A stretch of DNA of 64,000 nucleotides, from positions 310,001 to 374,000 of the forward strand of contig NZ_JAFBIY010000001.1 of assembly GCF_021531975.1 (NCBI RefSeq), read 5' to 3'. The stretch's first letter is position 1; the number at the start of each line of letters is the position of its first letter. Of this stretch, positions 36,954 to 44,034 are shown piece by piece. The position numbers and the translations under genes are program-made. The notes below the pieces were generated by a model. The model made no database searches. It was not told where the DNA came from and saw only the letters and a list, made by a program, of their open reading frames with translations. The DNA is from Faecalicatena contorta. GTDB lineage: Bacteria > Bacillota > Clostridia > Lachnospirales > Lachnospiraceae.

Positions 36954-37349
36954 CTATGGTTCCCCGGTGAGCACCCTGCGGCAGGCGCTGACCGGATACC
37001 AGTTGCAGTTTCCACAAATATCATGTAACATTTCCGAGGTCATGTTCTCGCGGATTTCCCGGGTAATATCCTGATAGATATATGTTTTTTCTTCTAAATG
37101 AAAATATTGAACGACCTTTGCGTCATAAAGAAGGACTTTGCCATCGTCTTTGCATTGTCCTTCTTTTATTTTATTCGGACAGCATAAGCAGAGAGAATCT
37201 GTGGAAAATACAATATCCACAGGAGTCTGCTCTTCGGTCCGGAGTTTTTGCGTAATGCGATTCATATTTTCGACAAATGTATCATCATAGCCTTTGCCGC
37301 TGTAACTCTGCGTACAGAGAAGATGATGCGGGCGTAATGTTATGCGCAT
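36954..37349 (-). CDS. DUF1284 domain protein
   Basis: 131 aa of unknown function. The RPHHLLCTQSYSGKGYDDTF start is the DUF1284 signature. Eight Cys, arranged CLCCPNK..GQC, CGNC and SAC, suggest a metal or Fe-S site. It overlaps the 3' end of bioY by 10 bp with a weak ribosome binding site, so translation is probably coupled to bioY. Whether it has a biotin-related role is not known to me; the overlap hints at co-regulation. Confidence 0.75.
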   Translation of the reverse strand: MRITLRPHHLLCTQSYSGKGYDDTFVENMNRITQKLRTEEQTPVDIVFSTDSLCLCCPNKIKEGQCKDDGKVLLYDAKVVQYFHLEEKTYIYQDITREIRENMTSEMLHDICGNCNWYPVSACRRVLTGEP

Positions 37350-37888
37350 ACAACAGATACCAGCCTTTCGCGAATCTTAAGCCCCAGAATAGAAGCAAGC
37401 GCTGCCTTGATGATCGCTGTTGGAATGAACGGAAGTACGCAGGCACTGATACCGACGCCTACCGGACTCTGTGTCAACAGACAGAACATGAGGACGCCAA
37501 TGACATAATTTATAAGCGTTCCCAGAATCAGGCAGATGAGAAAGCCACCTTTTACATTGCGGAACTTATCAACGCCGAGACCGATGATAAAGGCCATGAC
37601 AGGAAAAGATATAATAAACCCGCCGGTCGGTCCTGCGATATGCTGAAAGCCTCCGGCAAATCCGGCATATACAGGGATACCGACTGCACCCATAAGTACA
37701 TAAATGAGAGTAGAAATGCCACCTTTTTTAGAACCAAGAACCACTGCTGCAAGTGTAATGGCAAAAGTCTGCATAGTCATTGGTACGCCAAGTGGCATAG
37801 GAATAGAAATCTGTGCCATGATAGCAATTACTGCGGTACATAAAGCAATAGAACAAATGTCCTGAACTGAAATTTTTGATGTTTGCAT
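37340..37888 (-). CDS. bioY: Biotin transporter BioY (ECF S-component)
   Basis: 182 aa membrane protein with about six helices. IPMPLGVPMTMQTFAITLAAVVLG and the GPTGGFIISFPVMAFIIG segment are the BioY signature. It captures biotin and works with a shared ECF energising module (EcfAA'T), which is not in the window. I chose the ATG at 37888, preceded by AAGGAGG. A BirA-type operator overlapping the -35 box of its promoter indicates repression when biotin is plentiful. Confidence 0.93.
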   Translation of the reverse strand: MQTSKISVQDICSIALCTAVIAIMAQISIPMPLGVPMTMQTFAITLAAVVLGSKKGGISTLIYVLMGAVGIPVYAGFAGGFQHIAGPTGGFIISFPVMAFIIGLGVDKFRNVKGGFLICLILGTLINYVIGVLMFCLLTQSPVGVGISACVLPFIPTAIIKAALASILGLKIRERLVSVVCA

Positions 37889-37933
37889 GATGTCCTCCTT
37901 CAAAAGTAAACAATTTTCCTCTGACAACGAATG

Positions 37934-37962
37934 ATTATAAATGGAAATGGATATAATGTCAA
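37934..37962 (-). promoter_or_regulatory. Promoter of bioY
   Basis: Minus strand TTGACA (complement of 37957-37962), 17 nt, TATAAT (complement of 37934-37939). Consensus promoter; its -35 box is part of the BirA half-site. Confidence 0.8.
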
Positions 37963-37985
37963 CCTTAAAGCGAAACAAGTTAACA
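37957..37985. promoter_or_regulatory. BirA (biotin repressor) operator
   Basis: Minus strand TGTTAAC, 15 nt, GTTGACA: an inverted repeat with one mismatch from the firmicute BirA consensus TGTTAAC-N(14-16)-GTTAACA. It overlaps the bioY -35 element. Confidence 0.8.
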
Positions 37986-38008
37986 ATTGAATGAGTTAGA
38001 AGGAATGA

Positions 38009-38037
38009 TTGATTATTTCCTGTGAATGTGTTAATAT
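38009..38037 (+). promoter_or_regulatory. Promoter of the purine riboswitch and FAD oxidoreductase
   Basis: TTGATT (38009-38014), 17 nt, TAATAT (38032-38037); the transcript would begin near the start of the aptamer. Confidence 0.5.
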
Positions 38038-38046
38038 CCTTTTGGT

Positions 38047-38149
38047 GTTATATATACTTGTGATTGGGCAAGCGTTTCTACAGACTACCGTAAACAGTCA
38101 GCTATAACATTTTATTTTTATAGTATGACTGAATTCGGTAGTTTTTTTT
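38047..38149 (+). promoter_or_regulatory. Purine-type riboswitch with terminator
   Basis: P1 is GTTATA/TATAAC (38047-38052, 38103-38108). P2 is CTTG/CAAG with loop GATTGG. J2/3 is GTTTCTAC (38074-38081), and P3 is GACT/AGTC enclosing ACCGTAAAC. The base just before the P1 3' strand is C (38102), the guanine-specific identity at the position equivalent to 74. A later segment, TGACTG-AATT-CGGTAG (38126-38141) followed by eight T, is complementary to CTACCG and CAGTCA of the P3 region. Terminator formation would therefore require P3 to open, implying transcription ON with ligand. Confidence 0.75.
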
Positions 38150-38192
38150 CGCGATTCAGGCAATAATGGTAATAAAGCAGAGAGGAAATGTA

Positions 38193-39563
38193 ATGAAGTA
38201 TGATGTAGTAATTATTGGAGCCGGTCCGGGTGGTATTTTTTCGGCATATGAGCTGGCCGGGAAGAGGCCGGATTTAAAGGTGGCAGTTTTTGAGGCGGGT
38301 AACAAACTGGAGAACCGGCATTGTCCGATTGACGGGAAAAAGGTGAAGTCCTGTATCAAGTGTGATACGTGCGCGATCATGAATGGATTTGGAGGTGCCG
38401 GTGCATTTTCAGATGGAAAATATAATATTACCAATGACTTTGGAGGCACCCTATATGAGTATATTGGAAGAGATACAGCAACAGAGTTAATGCATTATGT
38501 AGATCAGATCAATGTAAAATATGGCGGCGAGAAGACGAAGATGTATTCCACCGCCGGAACGGAATTTAAGAAAATCTGTATGCAGAACAGGCTTACTCTT
38601 CTGGAAGCATCTGTCAGACATCTGGGAACGGATATTAACTATATTGTTCTGGAGAATCTGTATGCTTTTCTGAAAGATAAAGTGGACTTTTATTTCCGTA
38701 CGCCGGTCAGAGAGATCCGTAAAGAGGGAGAGGAATACCGTATTTTTACAGATAAGCAGGAGGTTACCTGTGATAACTGTATCGTATCTGTCGGAAGAAG
38801 CGGAAGTAAATGGATGGAGTCTGTATGTAAAGCATTGGAGATTCCAACAAAATCGAATCGTGTAGATATTGGTGTACGGGTGGAACTGCCGGCGGTTATT
38901 TTTTCACATATTACGGATGAATTATATGAGAGTAAGATTGTTTATCGGACGGAGAAATTCGAGGATAATGTGCGCACATTTTGTATGAATCCGAACGGAA
39001 TTGTTGTAAATGAAAATACAAATGGAATCGTGACGGTGAACGGACATAGTTTTGAGGATCCGGAGAGAAAAACAGAAAATACAAATTTTGCTTTGCTGGT
39101 ATCGAAGCATTTTTCAGAACCATTTAAGGATAGTAATGGATATGCGGAAAGTATAGCAAAACTATCCAATATGCTGGGCGGTGGTGTGATCGTGCAGCGT
39201 TTCGGTGATCTGGAACGGGGTAGAAGAAGTAATAAAGCGCGGATTGAGGAAAGTACGGTAAGACCTACTTTGTCAGCAACACCGGGTGATCTGAGTCTGG
39301 TTCTGCCGAAGCGGATCCTGGATGGCATTATCGAAATGATCTATGCGCTGGATAAGATCGCACCGGGAGTGGCAAATGATGATACGCTGCTTTATGGCGT
39401 GGAAGTGAAATTTTACAATATGGAAGTAGAGCTTAACCATAATCTGGAGACGAAGCATGAGGGACTATACGTCATCGGAGATGGAAGCGGAGTTACGCAT
39501 TCACTGTCTCATGCTTCGGCGAGTGGTGTATATGTAGCAAATCGGATTGCTGAAAAATTGTAA
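38193..39563 (+). CDS. FAD-dependent oxidoreductase (COG2509-like dehydrogenase)
   Basis: 456 aa. YDVVIIGAGPGGIFSAYELA is the N-terminal dinucleotide-binding motif. CPIDGKKVKSCIKCDTCAIM followed by NGFGGAGAFSDGK is the Cys-rich and Gly-rich region characteristic of the uncharacterised COG2509 FAD dehydrogenases. GLYVIGDGSGVTHSLSHASASG near the end is the FAD-ribityl site. The four Cys could bind a metal or Fe-S cluster. It is controlled by the purine riboswitch directly upstream, so a role linked to purine supply or redox is suggested. The ATG at 38193 follows AGAGGAAATG. Confidence 0.85.
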   Translation: MKYDVVIIGAGPGGIFSAYELAGKRPDLKVAVFEAGNKLENRHCPIDGKKVKSCIKCDTCAIMNGFGGAGAFSDGKYNITNDFGGTLYEYIGRDTATELMHYVDQINVKYGGEKTKMYSTAGTEFKKICMQNRLTLLEASVRHLGTDINYIVLENLYAFLKDKVDFYFRTPVREIRKEGEEYRIFTDKQEVTCDNCIVSVGRSGSKWMESVCKALEIPTKSNRVDIGVRVELPAVIFSHITDELYESKIVYRTEKFEDNVRTFCMNPNGIVVNENTNGIVTVNGHSFEDPERKTENTNFALLVSKHFSEPFKDSNGYAESIAKLSNMLGGGVIVQRFGDLERGRRSNKARIEESTVRPTLSATPGDLSLVLPKRILDGIIEMIYALDKIAPGVANDDTLLYGVEVKFYNMEVELNHNLETKHEGLYVIGDGSGVTHSLSHASASGVYVANRIAEKL

Positions 39564-39568
39564 ATGTC

Positions 39569-39597
39569 TTGCAAATATAAAATCTTTCGCGTATAAT
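39569..39597 (+). promoter_or_regulatory. Promoter of the Y-family polymerase operon
   Basis: TTGCAA (39569-39574), 17 nt, TATAAT (39592-39597). The SOS box begins six bases after the -10 box, covering the transcription start. Confidence 0.75.
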
Positions 39598-39602
39598 TAA
39601 AT

Positions 39603-39616
39603 CGAACATAAGTTCG
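39603..39616. promoter_or_regulatory. LexA (SOS) box
   Basis: CGAAC-ATAA-GTTCG, a perfect match to the Gram-positive LexA consensus CGAAC-N4-GTTCG, located at the transcription start of the polymerase operon. Confidence 0.9.
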
Positions 39617-39642
39617 ATTTAATGACGGGGAGAGATGCGGGA

Positions 39643-40917
39643 ATGGAAAAGAGCAGAAAATATGTATGTATTGATCTTAAGTCCTTCTATGCCTCGGTAG
39701 AGTGCCAGGAGAGAGGGCTGGATCCCATGACGACGAATCTTGTAGTGGCAGATCCGGAGCGTACACAGAAGACCATTTGCCTTGCTGTGTCACCGCCTAT
39801 GAAGGCCCTGGGAGTACCGGGAAGATGCAGAGTATTTGAGATACCGGATCACATATCATATATTATGGCACAGCCAAGGATGCAGCTGTATATCGATTAT
39901 TCCGCGGAGATTTATGCCGTTTATCTGAAGTATATTGCGAAAGAGGATATTCATGTGTACAGTATCGATGAAGTGTTTATGGATGTAACCGATTATCTGG
40001 CGTTATATCAGATGACACCAAAGGAACTGGGGATACGTATTATGCAGGATATTCTGGATACAACGGGAATTCCGGCAAGCTGTGGAATCGGAACGAATCT
40101 GTATCTGGCTAAGATCGCACTTGATATTACGGCGAAGCATGCCAGAGACCGGATTGGTGAACTGGATGAGGAGACGTATTGCGCCCGGCTTGGCAGACAC
40201 AGGCCTTTGACGGATTTCTGGAGAGTCGGGAAGGGAACGGTAAAGCGCCTGGAGAGTGCGGGAATCACTACAATGGAAGAGATTGCTGAAGCGGATGAGA
40301 ATCTTTTGTATCGTTTGTTCGGAATAGATGCGGAGCTCTTGATCGATCATGCGAAAGGGCGGGAAACTGTTACTATAGCGGATATTAAGAATTACAGGCC
40401 GAAGGAGAATTCTATTTCCAGCGGACAGGTACTCAGTCGTGATTATAGTTATGAGGAAGGGAAGCTGATCGTAAAGGAGATGGCAGATCTTCTTTGTCTT
40501 GAGCTTACAGATAAGGGGCTTGTGACCGATTCCATTACCCTTCATATAAGATATGGAGGGAGAACAGAGCAGAAGCCGGCTCACGGAACGACTACCATGG
40601 CATTTGCGACGTGCTCATCGCGGCAGATATTATCTTATACAGAGAGTCTGTATGAGAAGATTGTAAATCCATATCTGTATATACACAGAGTAACCATTTC
40701 ATTTAATCATGTTTCGGATGAAGCTTTCAGGCAGTATGATCTGTTTACGGATCCGGTATTACAGGAGAGAGATTATAAGGTCCAGAAGGCGGTGTTGGAT
40801 ATTAAGGAAAGATTTGGAAAGAATGCGATCCTGAAGGGGATGAATCTGGAACAGGCAGGTACGACCAAAGAGCGCAATCTGCAGATCGGAGGGCATAAGA
40901 GTGGGTGTCAGAACTAA
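39643..40917 (+). CDS. Y-family DNA polymerase (UmuC/UvrX-like)
   Basis: 424 aa translesion polymerase. DLKSFYASVEC (Asp11) and YSIDEVFMDVTD (Asp109, Glu110) provide the catalytic carboxylates. ASCGIGTNLYLAKIALDITAK and FWRVGKGTVKRLESAGITTM are the palm and helix-hairpin-helix segments, and the little-finger domain follows. It resembles the B. subtilis YqjW/UvrX branch rather than DinB. The start at 39643 has GGGGAG upstream. LexA-controlled and coupled by overlap to a YolD-like gene, so it is a DNA-damage-induced mutagenic polymerase (family knowledge). Confidence 0.92.
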   Translation: MEKSRKYVCIDLKSFYASVECQERGLDPMTTNLVVADPERTQKTICLAVSPPMKALGVPGRCRVFEIPDHISYIMAQPRMQLYIDYSAEIYAVYLKYIAKEDIHVYSIDEVFMDVTDYLALYQMTPKELGIRIMQDILDTTGIPASCGIGTNLYLAKIALDITAKHARDRIGELDEETYCARLGRHRPLTDFWRVGKGTVKRLESAGITTMEEIAEADENLLYRLFGIDAELLIDHAKGRETVTIADIKNYRPKENSISSGQVLSRDYSYEEGKLIVKEMADLLCLELTDKGLVTDSITLHIRYGGRTEQKPAHGTTTMAFATCSSRQILSYTESLYEKIVNPYLYIHRVTISFNHVSDEAFRQYDLFTDPVLQERDYKVQKAVLDIKERFGKNAILKGMNLEQAGTTKERNLQIGGHKSGCQN

Positions 40918-41236
40918 GATGAGCCGTGAGGACCGGGCAAAGCAGTTCATGCCATTCGCTGCATTAAAGGGGTACCCGGAGGCGTTAAGGAAGAAGGAAA
41001 AAATAATCGTTCCCAGGGTGGAGATCTGCGAGGATTATGCCGAGGAACTGGACCGGAAGCTTAAGAATATCCGGCAGGGGGATATGATTACGGTTGTTTA
41101 TTATTATCATCAGGAATATATACGGAAGACCGGAATGGTGGCAAGGATAGATAAGACGGCAGGGATACTGCGCATTGTAAATACGAAGATTCCATTTGCA
41201 GATATATTGGATATAAGAGAGAGCCGATGCAATTAA
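40901..41236 (+). CDS. YolD-like protein
   Basis: 111 aa, family usual length. SREDRAKQFMPFAALKGYPEAL is the YolD signature (RAKQFMPFAAL). The C-terminal half resembles an Sm-like beta fold (MITVVYYYHQEYIRKTGMVARIDKTAG...). It begins with GTG at 40901 behind GGAGGG and overlaps the polymerase gene by 17 bp; an internal ATG at 40919 is less well placed. In Bacillus, YolD proteins are paired with UmuC-type polymerases and assist or control their action under SOS. Confidence 0.88.
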   Translation: MGVRTKMSREDRAKQFMPFAALKGYPEALRKKEKIIVPRVEICEDYAEELDRKLKNIRQGDMITVVYYYHQEYIRKTGMVARIDKTAGILRIVNTKIPFADILDIRESRCN

Positions 41237-41247
41237 GCACCGGCTCT
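41220..41247 (+). terminator. Hairpin at the end of the polymerase operon
   Basis: AGAGCCG / CGGCTCT (41220-41226, 41241-41247), followed by TCTCGT. It overlaps the yolD-like stop codon. The rest of the gap up to the tRNA gene (41248-41460) is AT-rich and I see no gene in it. Confidence 0.4.
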
Positions 41248-41461
41248 TCTCGTGGAGGGTAAAATCTCATCTATGTAAATTCTATGAATTGTTAGGCGAA
41301 GCCCAGTAACTATACAAATAAAATAATAAGTACAATTACCGTCTTCTTTAATTGTTAAGTATAGTATATGGGATAATTATGAATCGGATATGTCAGAAAC
41401 CAGAAATGTTTATAAAATTTCTTAAGAAAAACTGAGGATAAATATTAAAAAATAAAAAAGC

Positions 41462-41546
41462 GCAGCGGGAGGGATTTGAACCCCCGGAGCCTTGCGGCTC
41501 TTCTGCTTTCGAGGCAGATGCCATAAGCCAACTCGACCACCGCTGC
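41462..41546 (-). tRNA. tRNA-Ser (anticodon CGA)
   Basis: Minus-strand cloverleaf: acceptor GCAGCGG/CCGCTGC, D-arm GTCGAGTTGGCTTATGGC, anticodon arm TCTGC-CTCGAAA-GCAGA (anticodon CGA, reads TCG), a long variable arm (AGCCGCAAGGCT) as in class II tRNAs, and a T-loop GTTCAAA. Discriminator G; the 3' CCA is not encoded. Confidence 0.93.
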
Positions 41547-41636
41547 ATGAGGGTATTATAACATAAAATATCGCTTCCTGTCCATAATGTATAAAAGAAG
41601 CTTGTTACAATAATTAAAAGGTCGGGAGGAAGCGAT

Positions 41637-42878
41637 ATGAAGACGTTTGAAGAGCTTTATCAGGATTTGTTAAGAAGAAAAATATCACTGCAGGAACCAT
41701 TGCCGGAGGAATACCGGAAAGAACATTTGGATTGTCTGCTTTATCCGGAGCAATATGCGCCGGTGCTGCATATAAATGAATGCGAAAAATGTGCCTACGA
41801 CGAGGCATGCCGGAACAGCTGCATTTTCGATGCGATAGAAAAACGGGAAGATGGGAGCCTGTATATTGATCCGGAACGCTGCAGCGGCTGTGAAGCATGT
41901 ATTCGGGCGTGTAAGAGCGGAAACCTTACGGCAGGAAGGGATGTGCTTCCGGCTATGAAGGCAGTGCGAGAGGCAAAAGGACCGGTGTATATGATGATAG
42001 CTCCCGCATTTCTCGGACAGCTGGGCGCAGAGATAACACCCGGACAGTTAAGAAGTGCTTTTAAGGCACTGGGATTTACCGGGATGGTAGAGGTAGCGCT
42101 GTTTGCAGATATATTAACGCTGAAAGAAGCACTGGAATTCGATAAAAATGTGCAGGAAATCGGAGATTATCAGTTGACCAGCTGTTGCTGTCCGGTATGG
42201 ATTGCCATGATCCGGAAAATTTATCATGAGTTAATTCCCCATGTCCCAGGCGCAGTGTCTCCGATGATCGCATGCGGACGTATGCTGAAACGACTGCATC
42301 CAGATGCGGTTACGGTATTTGCCGGTCCTTGTCTGGCAAAGAAAAAAGAGGCAAGGGAACCGGATATCGCAGATGCAGTAGATTATGTGCTGACATTTCA
42401 GGAAGTGAAGGATATATTTGCTGCAGCAGATATTCATCCGGAAAAACTTGCAGATGATAAAAGAGAACATGCTTCGGCAGCAGGAAGAATGTATGCAAGA
42501 ACAGGCGGAGTCAGCCGGGCGGTAAAGGAGATGGTGGAACAGTTGGATCCGTATAGAGGGATAGGAGTTGTAGCAGAACAGGCAAATGGAACAAAGGAAT
42601 GTATGCAGATGATTGAGCGGATAAAGAAAAGAAAGACAAAAGCAAACTTTTTTGAGGGAATGGGATGCGTCGGAGGATGCGTGGGAGGTCCGAAAGCTAT
42701 CATTGATACAGGTGAAGGAACAAGGCGTGTGGATGTTTATGCAGAAAATTCCCTGTTTCATACGCCATTGGAAAATCCATATGTTTTGAAAATACTGGCT
42801 GAACTGGGGGACGGGACGGTAGAAGAATTGCTGGAAGATGAAGCGCTGACGCGCCAGTTGGGGACGGGGTTTTTTTAG
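41637..42878 (+). CDS. [FeFe]-hydrogenase-like protein (monomeric, 2x[4Fe-4S])
   Basis: 413 aa. Two ferredoxin-like Cys motifs occupy the N-terminal part (CEKCAYDEACRNSC near 49-62 and CSGCEACIRAC near 82). The H-cluster region follows with L1 variant TSCCCPVW (one more Cys than the usual TSCCPxW), L2 variant GPCLAKKKE (usual MPCxxKxxE) and L3 FFEGMGCVGGCVGGP. These changes place it in the divergent, possibly sensory or electron-bifurcating side groups rather than classic HydA. The last codons (QLGTGFF, stop) are supplied by a dispersed palindrome, so the natural C-terminus may have been altered. Confidence 0.8.
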   Translation: MKTFEELYQDLLRRKISLQEPLPEEYRKEHLDCLLYPEQYAPVLHINECEKCAYDEACRNSCIFDAIEKREDGSLYIDPERCSGCEACIRACKSGNLTAGRDVLPAMKAVREAKGPVYMMIAPAFLGQLGAEITPGQLRSAFKALGFTGMVEVALFADILTLKEALEFDKNVQEIGDYQLTSCCCPVWIAMIRKIYHELIPHVPGAVSPMIACGRMLKRLHPDAVTVFAGPCLAKKKEAREPDIADAVDYVLTFQEVKDIFAAADIHPEKLADDKREHASAAGRMYARTGGVSRAVKEMVEQLDPYRGIGVVAEQANGTKECMQMIERIKKRKTKANFFEGMGCVGGCVGGPKAIIDTGEGTRRVDVYAENSLFHTPLENPYVLKILAELGDGTVEELLEDEALTRQLGTGFF

Positions 42879-42898
42879 AAAAACCCCGTCCCCAACTG
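42855..42898. repeat. GGGGACGGGG palindrome, copy 1
   Basis: Perfect 20-bp arms (42855-42874, 42879-42898) around TTAG. The core GGGGACGGGGTTTTT is shared with copies at 43613 and 63905, and this copy's outer bases CAGT/ACTG are unique. Would act as a strong terminator for the hydrogenase-like gene. A degenerate related stretch (CCCCTGTCCC, GCCCCGTCCC) follows to 42937. Confidence 0.9.
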
Positions 42899-42980
42899 CA
42901 ATCCCCCTGTCCCTTTTTCGATTTGCCCCGTCCCTAATATAATTGTAGAAAAAATAGAGAATATTTAATATAATAAATAT

Positions 42981-43595
42981 ATGAAAAAAATAGTATTTTT
43001 AGGTGATAGTATTACAGATGCATATCACAATTTTGGTATAGATGACAAGGGACTTGGCGATGGATATGTGGGATGCATTGATAGAAAATTGAATAAAATA
43101 GAAGAAAAAGTAAAGATTCTGAACAAGGGACATGATGGTTTTACTATACAGGGATTGAAGAGATGTCTGTTTCAAGATTGCATTTTGCAGAAGCCGGATG
43201 TAGTTAGTATTTTGATTGGCTGCAACGATGTGGGGGTGATGATGAATACCGGAAGAGCGTTGGAACAGCAAGGGTTCAGAGAAAATTATGAAAAAGTGAT
43301 TCGAGAGATACGATGGCAGACGGATGCGGAGATTATATGTATGGCTCCATTTATTTTTCCTTATCCCGCAAAGTATGCGAATTGGATTCCGGCAATAAGA
43401 GAGACAGAAGAAACTGTAAGAGATATTGCAGATATTTATAAACTGTCATTCCTTGCATTGCATGATGAATTACAAGAGGCGGCAGAAAAATATGGTTATG
43501 ATACAGTAACCGTGGATGGAATACACTTGACGAGAATTGGGGCGGAAATAGTGGCAGAATTGTGGATTCAGGTAATAGGGGACAGGATAAATTGA
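42981..43595 (+). CDS. SGNH/GDSL-family hydrolase
   Basis: 204 aa. FLGDSITDAYHN is block I with the catalytic Ser of the GDS motif, IGCNDVGVM is block III (GxND) and DGIHLTRIGAEIVAELW block V with the Asp-His pair. An esterase or acyl-hydrolase, cytoplasmic since there is no signal peptide. No convincing Shine-Dalgarno precedes the ATG, and the gene is flanked on both sides by GGGGACGGGG palindromes, so it may be a transferred cassette (inference). Confidence 0.85.
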   Translation: MKKIVFLGDSITDAYHNFGIDDKGLGDGYVGCIDRKLNKIEEKVKILNKGHDGFTIQGLKRCLFQDCILQKPDVVSILIGCNDVGVMMNTGRALEQQGFRENYEKVIREIRWQTDAEIICMAPFIFPYPAKYANWIPAIRETEETVRDIADIYKLSFLALHDELQEAAEKYGYDTVTVDGIHLTRIGAEIVAELWIQVIGDRIN

Positions 43596-43612
43596 AAAAG
43601 GGACAGGGTAAA

Positions 43613-43660
43613 GTCAAGTGGGGACGGGGTTTTTTCGAAAAAACCCCGTCCCCACTTGAC
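43613..43660. repeat. GGGGACGGGG palindrome, copy 2 (48 nt, perfect)
   Basis: Two 24-nt arms with no loop, beginning GTCAAG and ending CTTGAC, sharing the core GGGGACGGGGTTTTT with the other copies. A partial related sequence (AAAAGGGACAGGG) precedes it. It serves as a terminator for the GDSL gene, and its right end provides the -35 box of the tyrS promoter. Confidence 0.92.
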
Positions 43661-43684
43661 AAATCCCGGCAAATCAGTTAGCAT
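43656..43684 (+). promoter_or_regulatory. Promoter of the tyrS T-box transcript
   Basis: TTGACA (43656-43661) with 17-nt spacing to TAGCAT (43679-43684). The first five bases of the -35 box belong to the right arm of the 48-nt palindrome. Confidence 0.65.
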
Positions 43685-43696
43685 AGCAAGCAAACG

Positions 43697-43993
43697 AGAC
43701 ATTGTGAAAGGCTTTGAAAAGAATAAGTAGCAGTCCCTACACCCATACAGAGAGTTGCCGGCTGGTGAGAGGCGCATGAAGGAAGAGATTGTGAATACAT
43801 CTTGGAGCTGCACACCAAACGCATATATAAGTAAGAGTATTATGTAAGTAGACTGTGACGTGGTGGCATACGTTATATTTGCCAAGGCTGTGTGAGCAGC
43901 CTGATGAGTCTGACAGTGTGAGCTGTCGGAAAATAAAGGTGGTACCACGGGAAGTCCCTCGTCCTTATCTGTTGATATGGATGAGGTTTTTTT
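43697..43993 (+). promoter_or_regulatory. Tyrosine T-box leader
   Basis: The leader contains stem I elements (AGAGAGTTGCCGGCTGGTGAGA), a specifier-loop codon TAC at 43796-43798 in GTGAATACATC (tyrosine), and the T-box core AAAGGTGGTACCACGGGAAG (43935-43954). It ends in the terminator CCTCGTCC/GGATGAGG (43957-43964, 43979-43986) with seven T. Uncharged tRNA-Tyr should pair with specifier and T-box and permit read-through into tyrS. The 5' boundary is approximate. Confidence 0.93.
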
Positions 43994-44034
43994 ATGGCAA
44001 AAGAGAGAATATCATAAGAAAAGGAGATAATGAA

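Noticed and set aside
43855-44034. 60-residue extension of tyrosyl-tRNA synthetase
   Set aside because: It overlaps the T-box core and terminator; the ATG at 44035 has a proper ribosome binding site.
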